Made by a program: the position numbers and the translations under genes. A stretch of DNA of 64,000 nt from contig DDUE01000005.1 of NCBI GenBank assembly GCA_002344625.1, positions 408 to 64,407 of the forward strand, read 5' to 3'. Below the pieces are notes generated by a model. It was given only the letters and a program-made list of their open reading frames with translations. It was not told the DNA's origin and searched no databases. The number at the start of each line of letters is the position of its first letter. The stretch's first letter is position 1. This stretch comes from Rhodocyclaceae bacterium UBA2346. GTDB taxonomy: Bacteria; Pseudomonadota; Gammaproteobacteria; Burkholderiales; Rhodocyclaceae. Below are positions 55,550 through 64,000 of this stretch, in pieces.

Positions 55550-57901
55550 ATGCGAATGGCAATCGCCGGGTTTGCGCTGGGGATTATGTTGCTGCAACGT
55601 CAGGCCGCGTTGCCGGCAGCGTGGATGCTGTGGCTGCCGGTGTTGGTGATTTTGCCTCTTTGCGTGCGCCGTGTCGCGTCCGGTGTGGGTGGCGCGCGGG
55701 CCGGGCAGCACGTACTCTTTCTCGCGCTGGGGCTGTCGCTTGGTTTTGCGTGGGCAGCCTGGCGAGCGGAGTGGCGGCTTGCCGATGCGCTGCCGGACGA
55801 GTGGCAGTCGACCGACATCGACTTGCAGGGCGTCATCTCCGAACTGCCGCAGCGCATGGATGGGGGATGGCGTTTCGAGCTCGACGTCGAGCAGGCCTCC
55901 GCACCCGTGCCGTCGCGGGTACTGCTCTCGTGGTACGCCCGTGGTGGCGATGGTGCGGCGTTGCCGGTCTTGCATCCCGGTGAACGGTGGCAACTGCGCG
56001 TGCGCCTCCAGAGGCCGCACGGCTTCAACAATCCCAACGGCTTCGACTACGAGGCCTGGCTGCTGGAGCGTAATCTGCGCGCGACCGGATACGTGCGCGC
56101 GGGCGGCGACAACATCCGCGTCGTTGAACGGGTGCCCGGTCTGATGCTCACAGTGCACCGCGCGCGTGACAGAATAAGGACTCGCTTCGACGAGATGCTC
56201 GCCGGTCGGCCCTATGCCGGCATTCTGGCGGCACTCGCGGTCGGAGACCAGCGTGCGATACCCGCAGAACAGTGGGAGATCTTTCGGCACACTGGCGTCG
56301 CGCACCTTCTGAGTGTGTCCGGTTTACATATTTCGTTGGTCGCGCTGCTCTCCGGTGGCTTGGTGGGATGGGTCTGGCGGCGCTTGCCGCGTATGCCGCT
56401 GTACCTTCCGGTACGCCGCGCTGCGGCACTGGCCGGATTGTTGGCGGCCGCAGGCTATGCGGCACTGGCAGGCCTCGGAATACCGACCCAGCGTGCCCTG
56501 CTGATGCTTGCGGTGCTTGCCCTGGCGTTGATGAGCGGGCGGGAGGTGATGGGCAGCCGCACCCTCCTGATCGCGTTTGTGGCTGTTCTGGTGCTCGACC
56601 CGTGGGCGGTATTGTCGGCTGGCTTCTGGTTGTCGTTCGGTGCGGTCGCCGTGATCCTGCTGATCGTCTCGGGGCGCCGGCCGGCGCTTGGCGCATTGCA
56701 TGCCGCAGTGCTGATCCAGGCCGCGATCGGCTTGTTCACTTTGCCCCTCCTGGTGGCGTTGTTCGGCAGCTATCCGCTGACTTCGCCGCTTGCAAACGCG
56801 ATCGCGATTCCATTGGTCAGCTTCGTAGTCACACCGCTGGTGCTGGCCGCGATCGTTCTGCCATGGCGGCCGCTCCTCGAACTTGCCCATTGGCTGTGCG
56901 ATTGGATGATGTGGGGGCTCGAATTGCTGGCCGCACATCCGCTGGCGCTCTGGGAGCAGGCGGCGCCTCCGGCGTGGTTGGTGCTTTCGGCGTTGGCGGG
57001 GGTGCTATGGCTCTTGTTGCCGCGCGGCACGCCGGGACGTGCGCTCGCTCTGCTCGCAGTGTTGCCGATGTTGCTATGGACACCCGCGCGCCCGGACTGG
57101 GGTGAGTTTCGGGCGACCGTGGTCGATGTCGGTCATGGCCTCTCCGTTCATGTCGCGACGGCGTCGCACGACCTGCTCTACGATGCCGGGCCGCGCTATG
57201 GCGCGCTATCCGATGCGGGCGAGAGAGTGCTCGTGCCCTATCTGAGAGCTTCGGGCGTCGCCGGCCTCGATCGACTCGTATTAAGCCATGATGATATCGA
57301 CCATACCGGCGGAGCCGGTTTCGTGCTCGCCGCGTTTCGGGCCGCGGCATTGATGGCGAATCTTGGTCCGGAACATCCGCTCCGGCACGCGGCGAGCGGG
57401 GCTGTTCTCGCATGCCGGGCTGGTGAAACCTGGAGTTGGGATGGTGTGGGTTTCGAGGTGCTCCACCCAGCGGGTGACGAGCCGGGGCCCGTGCGCGACA
57501 ACGATACGAGTTGCGTGCTCAGGATCGTCGGCGGGGGTGGCAGTTTGTTGCTTACCGGAGACATCGAGTCGGCTGCTGAGCGGCACCTGCTGCGCAGAGA
57601 TCGGGAGGGGTTGGCGAGCGACGCGGTGGTCGTGCCTCATCACGGCAGCCGATCGTCGTCTACGGCGGCGTTCGTGCGGGCGGTCGGGGCCGGCCATGCA
57701 CTGTTTCCAGTAGGCAACCGCAATCCCTTCGGCCATCCCCATCCGTCGGTGGAAGCGCGCTGGCGTGCGGCGGGGGCGCGAATCTGGCGGACCGACCATC
57801 ATGGCGCGCTGATCGTCGAGAGCCATGGCGACGGCCTGCAGATTACCGGCCAGCGGGCACGCGCGCCACGTTACTGGCATTCACGTCGACCATTGGATTG
57901 A
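55550..57901 (+). CDS. comEC: DNA internalization protein ComEC/Rec2
   Basis: ComEC forms the inner-membrane channel for single-stranded DNA in natural transformation. The 783-residue product has an N-terminal membrane and OB-like region (DUF4131, about 1-200), the Competence membrane domain (about 205-470, with GVAHLLSVSGLHISLVALL) and a C-terminal metallo-beta-lactamase-like domain with LSHDDIDHTGG and VPHHGSRSS. I chose ATG 55550 because MRMAIAGFALG matches the family start. ATG 55523 and GTG 55499 are alternatives. The protein appears intact. Confidence 0.9.
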   Translation: MRMAIAGFALGIMLLQRQAALPAAWMLWLPVLVILPLCVRRVASGVGGARAGQHVLFLALGLSLGFAWAAWRAEWRLADALPDEWQSTDIDLQGVISELPQRMDGGWRFELDVEQASAPVPSRVLLSWYARGGDGAALPVLHPGERWQLRVRLQRPHGFNNPNGFDYEAWLLERNLRATGYVRAGGDNIRVVERVPGLMLTVHRARDRIRTRFDEMLAGRPYAGILAALAVGDQRAIPAEQWEIFRHTGVAHLLSVSGLHISLVALLSGGLVGWVWRRLPRMPLYLPVRRAAALAGLLAAAGYAALAGLGIPTQRALLMLAVLALALMSGREVMGSRTLLIAFVAVLVLDPWAVLSAGFWLSFGAVAVILLIVSGRRPALGALHAAVLIQAAIGLFTLPLLVALFGSYPLTSPLANAIAIPLVSFVVTPLVLAAIVLPWRPLLELAHWLCDWMMWGLELLAAHPLALWEQAAPPAWLVLSALAGVLWLLLPRGTPGRALALLAVLPMLLWTPARPDWGEFRATVVDVGHGLSVHVATASHDLLYDAGPRYGALSDAGERVLVPYLRASGVAGLDRLVLSHDDIDHTGGAGFVLAAFRAAALMANLGPEHPLRHAASGAVLACRAGETWSWDGVGFEVLHPAGDEPGPVRDNDTSCVLRIVGGGGSLLLTGDIESAAERHLLRRDREGLASDAVVVPHHGSRSSSTAAFVRAVGAGHALFPVGNRNPFGHPHPSVEARWRAAGARIWRTDHHGALIVESHGDGLQITGQRARAPRYWHSRRPLD

Positions 57902-57952
57902 GATCGAACCGCGTTACACTGCATCCGAAAGAACGGACCTAGGGTTGAACCG

Positions 57953-58882
57953 ATGAGCTTCATGGATTCGTTGCGCCGTCTTCTGCAGGGCGCGTCTGCG
58001 GCATCCGGGGCCCGCAAGGGTTTGCGCGAGCGCGTCGTCCAGTGCCAGGGGCCGCACGGCTTGCATCGCATGGCATACACCGAATGGGGAGACCCGCGCA
58101 ATCCCAAGGTGTTGATCTGTGTGCACGGGCTGACCCGTAACGGGCGCGATTTCGACTATCTGGCGAAGGCGCTGTGCGAAGAGTACCGGGTGGTATGCCC
58201 GGACGTGGTCGGCCGCGGTCGCAGCGATTGGCTGGGCGTGAAGGCCGACTATGGTTTTCCGCTCTATGTTTCGGACATGGTCACGCTGATCGCACGGCTC
58301 GATGTGCAGACGGTGCACTGGGTCGGCACCTCGATGGGGGGATTGATCGGCATGGCGCTGGCGAGTCAGCCGCATAGCCCGATCACCCGTATGGTGCTCA
58401 ACGATGTCGGGCCGGTGGTGACCGCTGCATCGCTCCGGCGCATAAACGAGTATCTCGGCAATGCACCGGTGTTTCCGACCATGGCAGCGGCCGAAGCTTA
58501 TGTCCGGGCGGTCAGCACGTCGTTCGGCAAGCTCACCGATGCCGACTGGGCACACTTGACGGCCTATGCCGTTCGTCCGGTCGAGGGTGGGTTCGCGATG
58601 ATCTACGACCCTGGCATCGCCGAGGTTTTTCGCCATACGCCGCTGTTGGCCGATGTGGATCTGTGGGGTATCTACAAAGCCATTCGCTGTCCGGTTCTCG
58701 CGATTCGCGGTGCCGAGTCGGACCTGCTCGAGCGTGCGACGCTCGTGCGGATGGCGGAGTGCGGGCCCAAGGCCGAGATCGTCGAGGTGCCCGATGTCGG
58801 ACACCCACCGATGTTCCTGAATGACGAGCAGGTCGGTCTGGTGCGCGATTTTCTGCTCAAGGGCGAGGCTCCGTCGAGATGA
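57953..58882 (+). CDS. Alpha/beta hydrolase
   Basis: The 309-residue protein has the alpha/beta-hydrolase fold: oxyanion region VHGLTRNG near residue 57, nucleophile S127 in GTSMGG, likely acid D257 and base H284 in VGHPPMF. The substrate is not evident. A short helical N-terminus of about 25 residues precedes the core, with no signal peptide. AGGG lies before ATG 57953. It follows comEC by 51 bases. Confidence 0.85.
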   Translation: MSFMDSLRRLLQGASAASGARKGLRERVVQCQGPHGLHRMAYTEWGDPRNPKVLICVHGLTRNGRDFDYLAKALCEEYRVVCPDVVGRGRSDWLGVKADYGFPLYVSDMVTLIARLDVQTVHWVGTSMGGLIGMALASQPHSPITRMVLNDVGPVVTAASLRRINEYLGNAPVFPTMAAAEAYVRAVSTSFGKLTDADWAHLTAYAVRPVEGGFAMIYDPGIAEVFRHTPLLADVDLWGIYKAIRCPVLAIRGAESDLLERATLVRMAECGPKAEIVEVPDVGHPPMFLNDEQVGLVRDFLLKGEAPSR

Positions 58883-59007
58883 AAACCGGCTATCTGGATT
58901 GCTGGTGCGGTTCGTATTGCGGTTGTCGGTAGGCCCCGGTTACCGCGGTCGGCGAGGCTTCGCCGTGGGCGAGGCCTGGAGCGGTGGACTGTCCGGTTAC
59001 CGGGCGG

Positions 59008-59424
59008 TCACCGCTTCGTGTCTTCCGAATCCTTGGGTGAGAAGCGAATCGCCGCCGAATTGATGCAGTAGCGCAAGCCAGTGGGTTGTGGCCCGTCTTC
59101 GAACACATGTCCGAGATGGGCCTCACACTGCTCGCACAGCACCTCGGTACGATGCATGAAGTGGCTGCGGTCGTCGCGCTTGGCGACGTTCTCGGGCGCC
59201 GCAGCGGTCCAGAAGCTGGGCCAGCCACAGCCCGCGTCGAACTTGTGCGTGGAATTGAAGAGTGGTGCGTCGCAGCATACGCAGCGATAGTCGCCATCCG
59301 CCCAGTGATCCCAGTATTCCCCGGTGAAGGCCCGCTCGGTGCCCTGTTCACGGCTTACGTGATACTGGATGGGGGACAGGGCTTCTCGCCACTCGGCGTC
59401 GCTCTTTTCGATTTTTGGTGGCAT
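59008..59424 (-). CDS. msrB: Peptide-methionine (R)-S-oxide reductase MsrB
   Basis: MsrB repairs methionine-R-sulfoxide in proteins. The 138-residue product has the zinc cysteines C48, C51, C97 and C100, the substrate loop CGWPSFW, and the catalytic C120 in [12 protein letters not shown]66 could be the resolving cysteine. I chose ATG 59424, with GGAG upstream on the coding strand. The next gene, in the same direction, ends 34 bases upstream of this start. Confidence 0.96.
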   Translation of the reverse strand: MPPKIEKSDAEWREALSPIQYHVSREQGTERAFTGEYWDHWADGDYRCVCCDAPLFNSTHKFDAGCGWPSFWTAAAPENVAKRDDRSHFMHRTEVLCEQCEAHLGHVFEDGPQPTGLRYCINSAAIRFSPKDSEDTKR

Positions 59425-59470
59425 TCGTGGCTCCACAGCGGCGGCGCGCTCGCGCGCCGCCGTATTGATT

Positions 59471-60640
59471 TCAGTGCAGATGCCTGGGCGCCTGGTCGGC
59501 GTGATCCTCGGGCATTTCAGCGTGCACGATCTCGCCTTCGGGTGACGGGTAGAGCGGTGCGCCGCAGTCGTCGCAGTACTCGAGCGGAAAGCGATGTTCG
59601 AGATTCACGATGTCGGTCAGCCCGCATTCGCGCAGGACCGCGTCGATGTCCGCCGCGATATCGGCCGCTTCGTCCTCCGGACCGAGGAGTGGCCAGACCA
59701 CGCCATGGAGAACGCTGTCGGAGTCGCGGGCAGTGAATCCGATCCGGTATTCCTCGAGCTGCTTGTCGAAGAAGGGCGCGATGACGGCGCGCAGATTGGC
59801 GGCGGGTGTCTGCAACTCGGCGCCCAGGAAGGCAACCGAGGCACGGATGGCATAGGGGCGGCTCTGGCGGTCGGCCTGGCGGCTGGCCGCGAAGTAGGCT
59901 TCGGGCAACACGACTTCCATGGCGCAACCCGGAAACAACGGTGCGAGGCAGGCTCCACCCTGGTTGCGCCACTGGGCCAGGGCCTGGTCGCGGCTGTTGT
60001 CTTCCTCCTGCCAGGCGAATAGCGGCGCGCCGCGGGGGACCGCCACCGCGGCGAGCAGGTAGCGGGTGTCGGACAGGAAATGCGCGGTCTCGGGCATGCC
60101 CTCGGTTTCGACATGCAGATCTTGCCTGGCGAGCGCCGCGCGGCCGATCGCCGCCGCAAAGGCGGCCGTCGGACAATAACCCTGGGGGAGTTGATCGGGG
60201 CTGAACAGGAAGTCCGCGAGGGCCAGCCTGGCGTTGTCTGCCAGGACGTGGGCTTGCAGATGAACCCGCAGGTTGGCCAGCACCGCGGCCGGGATCGACG
60301 TGGCCGGAATGCGATAGCGTGACCAGGCCAGCACCGGGGCCGCGAGCAGCAGGATCTCGTGATCGTCCGAAACCCGCAGTGCGTTCTCGGCGCGGGCCTC
60401 GATGAAATCCGCCAGTTCTTCATACGCCCTGATCTCGGCGCTGTAGAGGTGATCGAGCGCTGCATTCAGGACATCTTCGTCGTCGTCGGCGAGCTGCTCG
60501 TCGATCACTTGGCAAAGCTGGGCTTCCCAGTAGCGGTCTTCTGCCCGGCTGCCCGATTCGACCAGCCCGGTCGCAAGCCGCACAAGCTGCTCGGCCGCGT
60601 TGCCGAGCCCGCCGCGGCGCTTCTGTCGGGATCTCTTCAT
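59471..60640 (-). CDS. Conserved hypothetical protein, probably DUF2863
   Basis: The 389-residue protein has no signal peptide or membrane helix. It begins with a basic stretch followed by [26 protein letters not shown], which I recall as typical of DUF2863, a family from betaproteobacteria. A helical N-terminal half precedes a mixed domain, and the C-terminus carries a CxxC pair ([13 protein letters not shown], about residues 355-365) that could be half of a zinc site. Function unknown. It is followed by msrB in the same direction. Confidence 0.7.
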   Translation of the reverse strand: MKRSRQKRRGGLGNAAEQLVRLATGLVESGSRAEDRYWEAQLCQVIDEQLADDDEDVLNAALDHLYSAEIRAYEELADFIEARAENALRVSDDHEILLLAAPVLAWSRYRIPATSIPAAVLANLRVHLQAHVLADNARLALADFLFSPDQLPQGYCPTAAFAAAIGRAALARQDLHVETEGMPETAHFLSDTRYLLAAVAVPRGAPLFAWQEEDNSRDQALAQWRNQGGACLAPLFPGCAMEVVLPEAYFAASRQADRQSRPYAIRASVAFLGAELQTPAANLRAVIAPFFDKQLEEYRIGFTARDSDSVLHGVVWPLLGPEDEAADIAADIDAVLRECGLTDIVNLEHRFPLEYCDDCGAPLYPSPEGEIVHAEMPEDHADQAPRHLH

Positions 60641-60734
60641 GATGCTCTCTTGTGTTGGTTCTTGCAGTGATTAGGCGGGCGGACAAGCGTATTCTGCATG
60701 CAGATTTCGAGTGCCGTGCGCCGCCGGGGTTCGA

Positions 60735-61568
60735 TCAATAGCCCGGGTTCTTGAGCCTGACCGCCTGAAGGATGACGGCGGAAATTTCCTCGATCGACTT
60801 GGTGGTTGAGTCGAGCCAGGGAATGTTCTCGCGCCGCATCAGCTTTTGCGCCGCTTCGATCTCGTAGCGGCAGTTCTCGAGCGAGGCATAGCGGCTGTCG
60901 GGGCGCCGCTCCTGGCGGATCTGCACCAGACGCTCGGGTGCGATCGTGAGTCCGAACAGTTTCTTGCGATACTGCTGAACCTCGCCGGGCAACTTGTTGC
61001 GTTCGAAATCCTCGGGAATCAACGGGTAGTTGGCCGCCTTCACGCCGAACTGCATCGCGAGATAGAGACTCGTGGGAGTCTTGCCCGAGCGCGACACCCC
61101 CACCAGTACCACGTCGGCATCGTCGAGTTCGCCGTTGGTCGACACGCCGTCGTCATGGGTCATCGCGAAGTTGATTGCTTCGATGCGCGCCTTGTAGTCA
61201 CTGCTGTCGGCGATGCCATGAAAGCGGCCGACGGTATGGGTCGAACGCACACCGAGTTCGGATTCGAGCGGTCCGATGAATTGTTCGAACAAGTCGATGC
61301 AGAGCGCATCGGCGTCACGCATGGCCGCAATGATCTCGGGATTCACCAGCGTGCTGAACACGATCGGCCGGACGCCGTCGCGGCGACGGGCTTCACGGAT
61401 CTGGTTGGCGCATTCGATCGCCTTGTCGAGATTGTCCACGAAGGGGATGCGCACCTGGCGCAGCCGCGCCCCGGGAAACTGCGCGAGCAGACTGTGGCCA
61501 AGGGTTTCGGAGGTGATGCCGGTGCCGTCGGAGATGAAGAATACGCAGCGGGTCGGGGTGTCGCTCAT
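60735..61568 (-). CDS. ppsR: PEP synthase regulatory protein (bifunctional kinase/pyrophosphorylase)
   Basis: PpsR switches PEP synthase off by ADP-dependent phosphorylation and on by Pi-dependent dephosphorylation. The 277-residue length equals E. coli PpsR. The [20 protein letters not shown] start and the P-loop GVSRSGKT at 157-164 are diagnostic. I chose ATG 61568; an open extension upstream runs into the promoter region. It is divergent from its target ppsA, 112 bases away. Confidence 0.96.
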   Translation of the reverse strand: MSDTPTRCVFFISDGTGITSETLGHSLLAQFPGARLRQVRIPFVDNLDKAIECANQIREARRRDGVRPIVFSTLVNPEIIAAMRDADALCIDLFEQFIGPLESELGVRSTHTVGRFHGIADSSDYKARIEAINFAMTHDDGVSTNGELDDADVVLVGVSRSGKTPTSLYLAMQFGVKAANYPLIPEDFERNKLPGEVQQYRKKLFGLTIAPERLVQIRQERRPDSRYASLENCRYEIEAAQKLMRRENIPWLDSTTKSIEEISAVILQAVRLKNPGY

Positions 61569-61680
61569 GATCGTCGGACTCGGTATTGGACCGCCAGTGT
61601 GAAGACAGTGGTGCGGCAGGGCAACAAAACTCGTAAAATTCGTATTTTGCGTTGTCCCCAACTTTTTCGGAAGGCCATTC

Positions 61681-64000
61681 ATGACCCGTTACGTCATTCC
61701 CTTTACCGAACTGCGCATGACTGACGTCGAGCAGGTCGGCGGCAAAAACGCCTCGCTCGGCGAAATGATCAGCCAGTTGCCCGCCAGCGTGCGGGTGCCT
61801 GGCGGTTTTGCAACCACTGCAGACGCGTACCGGGAGTTTCTGGCCCATCAGGGACTTGCAGAACGTATTTCCGCGGCGCTCGCCCGACTCGACGTCGACG
61901 ACGTGGATGAACTGGCACGCGTGGGCGCACGCATTCGCGAGTGGATCGTCGAGACGCCGTTTCCGGCCAGGCTCGAAGACGAGATCCGTGCCGCCTATGC
62001 GCAGATCACTGCCGAAGGCGAAGGCAGCTTCGCGGTGCGTTCTTCGGCGACGGCCGAGGATCTTCCCGATGCCTCGTTTGCAGGGCAACAGGAGACGTTT
62101 CTCAACATCCATGGTTTCGAGAACATCCTGCATGCGATGAAGGAGGTTTTCGCGTCGCTTTACAACGACCGCGCGATCTCGTACCGGGTGCACAAGGGCT
62201 TCACCCATGCGGAGGTGGCCTTGTCGGCGGGCGTGCAGCGCATGGTGCGCTCGGATACCGGCGCCTCGGGCGTGATGTTCACGATGGATACCGAGTCCGG
62301 CTTCACCGATGTGGTGTTCATCACCGCGTCCTACGGCCTGGGTGAGACGGTGGTGCAGGGGGCGGTGAATCCGGACGAGTTCTATGTCCACAAGGCGACT
62401 CTGGCGCTCGGCAAGCCGGCGATCGTGCGCCGCAACCTGGGTTCCAAGCTGATCAAGATGGTTTTTGCCGACAAGGCGGTGGCGGGCAAGTCGGTGCGCA
62501 CCGTCGATGTGCCGGAGGTTGACCGCCACCGTTTTTCGCTCACCAACGAGGACATTCTCGAACTCGGCCGCTACGCGGTCATCATCGAGCAGCACTACGG
62601 CCGGCCGATGGACATCGAGTGGGGCAAGGACGGCCAGGACGGCAAGCTCTACATCCTGCAGGCCCGGCCCGAAACCGTGAAGTCCCAGTCCGCCGGCCAT
62701 GTCATGGAGAAGTACCATCTCAAGCAGTACAGCAAGGCGCTGACCCACGGCCGGGCGATCGGCCAGAAGATCGGCGCCGGTGTGGTCCGGGTGGTCGCCA
62801 GCGCTTCCGAGATGAACCGCGTGCAGGCGGGCGACATCCTCGTCACCGACATGACCGACCCGAACTGGGAACCCGTGATGAAGCGCGCCAGCGCGATCGT
62901 CACCAATCGCGGCGGACGTACCTGCCATGCGGCCATCATCGCGCGCGAGCTGGGCATACCCGCGATCGTCGGGTGCGGCAATGCCACCGATGTGCTCGAG
63001 GAAGGCGATTCGGTCACGGTGTCGTGCGCAGAGGGCGACACCGGCTACGTCTATCGCGGCCGGCTGGAGTTCGAGATCGTCACCACCGACATGGGCAACC
63101 TGCCCGAGATTCCGGTCAAGGTCATGATGAACGTCGGCAATCCCGAACTTGCATTCGAGTTTGCCCAGATTCCGAACGGTGGGGTCGGGCTCGCGCGGCT
63201 CGAGTTCGTCATCAACAATATGATTGGCATCCATCCCAAGGCTATTCTCGAGATCGGCCAGGTGCCGGCCAGTCTGCGCGAGGAGATCCAGCGGCGCGCG
63301 CGCGGTTACGCGACGCCAAAGCAGTTTTTCATCGAAAAGCTGGTCGAGGGTATTGCGACCATCGCCGCCGCGTTCTATCCGAAGCCGGTCATCGTGCGCA
63401 TGTCCGACTTCAAGTCGAACGAGTACCGCAAGCTGCTGGGTGGCGACATCTACGAGCCGGAAGAAGAAAACCCGATGCTGGGTTTCCGCGGAGCGTCGCG
63501 CTACATCGCCCACAGCTTCCGCGACTGCTTCGAGATGGAGTGCGCGGCGATGCGCAAGGTGCGCAATGAGCTCGGCCTGACCAATGTGCAGATCATGATT
63601 CCGTTCGTCCGCAATGTGGACGAGGCGCGCGGCGTGGTCGAGTTGCTGGCCGAGCATGGTCTCAAGCGTGGCGACAATGACCTGAAACTCATCATGATGT
63701 GCGAGATTCCGTCGAACGCGCTGCTCGCCGATGCCTTTCTCGAGCATTTCGACGGTTTTTCGATCGGCTCGAACGATCTGACCCAACTGACCCTCGGCCT
63801 CGACCGCGACTCGGGCCTGGTCGCGCATGCGTTCGACGAGCGTGACGAGGCAGTGAAGCTGTTGCTGTCGATGGCGATCAGCGCCGCCAATCGTCTTGAC
63901 AAGTATGTCGGCATCTGCGGGCAAGGGCCGTCGGATCATGCGGATTTTGCCGAATGGCTGATGGATGAAGGCATCCAGACGATCTCGCTCAATCCGGACA
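61681..64000 (+). CDS. ppsA: Phosphoenolpyruvate synthase, 3' truncated by window
   Basis: PpsA makes PEP from pyruvate and ATP for gluconeogenesis. About 773 of an expected 790 or so residues are present. The start [29 protein letters not shown] is canonical and marks the ATP-grasp domain (about 1-330). The swivelling phosphohistidine domain follows with H416 in GGRTCHAAI, then the PEP/pyruvate-binding TIM barrel with the active-site cysteine in [11 protein letters not shown] near the cut end. It is divergent from its regulator ppsR. Confidence 0.97.
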   Translation, partial: MTRYVIPFTELRMTDVEQVGGKNASLGEMISQLPASVRVPGGFATTADAYREFLAHQGLAERISAALARLDVDDVDELARVGARIREWIVETPFPARLEDEIRAAYAQITAEGEGSFAVRSSATAEDLPDASFAGQQETFLNIHGFENILHAMKEVFASLYNDRAISYRVHKGFTHAEVALSAGVQRMVRSDTGASGVMFTMDTESGFTDVVFITASYGLGETVVQGAVNPDEFYVHKATLALGKPAIVRRNLGSKLIKMVFADKAVAGKSVRTVDVPEVDRHRFSLTNEDILELGRYAVIIEQHYGRPMDIEWGKDGQDGKLYILQARPETVKSQSAGHVMEKYHLKQYSKALTHGRAIGQKIGAGVVRVVASASEMNRVQAGDILVTDMTDPNWEPVMKRASAIVTNRGGRTCHAAIIARELGIPAIVGCGNATDVLEEGDSVTVSCAEGDTGYVYRGRLEFEIVTTDMGNLPEIPVKVMMNVGNPELAFEFAQIPNGGVGLARLEFVINNMIGIHPKAILEIGQVPASLREEIQRRARGYATPKQFFIEKLVEGIATIAAAFYPKPVIVRMSDFKSNEYRKLLGGDIYEPEEENPMLGFRGASRYIAHSFRDCFEMECAAMRKVRNELGLTNVQIMIPFVRNVDEARGVVELLAEHGLKRGDNDLKLIMMCEIPSNALLADAFLEHFDGFSIGSNDLTQLTLGLDRDSGLVAHAFDERDEAVKLLLSMAISAANRLDKYVGICGQGPSDHADFAEWLMDEGIQTISLNPD

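Noticed and set aside
61393-63939. An 848-codon minus-strand open frame opposite ppsA
   Set aside because: It is an antisense shadow of a high-GC gene. The composition is rich in H, D, R and L without any domain, and ppsA is unmistakable on the plus strand.

Overview
The window is a compact, high-GC, almost entirely housekeeping stretch of a betaproteobacterial chromosome. Gene content and order point to the Rhodocyclales (Azoarcus/Thauera-like bacteria): hemH-hrcA-nadK-recN, fur divergent from bamE, dapB-carAB-greA, rlmE-ftsH-folP-glmM, tpiA-secG-tRNA-Leu-nuoA-N, lolCD-comEC, and a ppsR/ppsA divergent pair. This assignment comes from gene order and protein character, not from a database search. 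I see no transposase, integrase, phage gene or CRISPR array, and no convincing candidate for a wholly new system. The interest lies in regulatory leaders and a few protein oddities.

Layout. 1-4113: the 3' end of putA, the outer-membrane assembly protein tamA, and a convergent NUDIX hydrolase. 4267-6477: groES-groEL under a perfect CIRCE operator, closed by a strong terminator; their repressor gene hrcA lies at 10424-11452. 6699-8876: an OmpR-type response regulator and histidine kinase, preceded by PmrA-box-like repeats. 8960-9035: tRNA-Phe. 9264-16019: hemH and hrcA on minus, then nadK, recN, fur (minus), bamE and dapB. 16024-18525: a soluble hybrid kinase. 18566-24059: carA, carB, greA and a small membrane protein, with a terminator-like hairpin in the carA leader. 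24113-30653: a YhbY-type RNA-binding protein (minus), rlmE, a FrnE/DsbA-like protein, ftsH, folP and glmM. 30702-36106: a likely PhoB-controlled pstS-pstC-pstA-pstB operon that ends in a thioredoxin-type arsenate reductase instead of phoU.

36233-52816: tpiA, secG, tRNA-Leu(GAG), all fourteen complex I genes nuoA to nuoN in order without insertions, and a NUDIX ADP-sugar pyrophosphatase. NuoG lacks the N7 cluster cysteines, as in the mitochondrial enzyme, and NuoL carries a His/Asp-rich insertion. 52953-58882: lolC-lolD, a convergent DUF2062 membrane protein, comEC and an alpha/beta hydrolase. 59008-64000: msrB and a probable DUF2863 protein on minus, then divergent ppsR and ppsA, the latter cut by the window end.

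Many long open frames opposite the real genes (up to more than 800 codons) are high-GC codon-usage shadows and are left out. Several starts were moved inward or are non-ATG (carA GTG, ftsH TTG, tpiA TTG); the reason is given in each entry.
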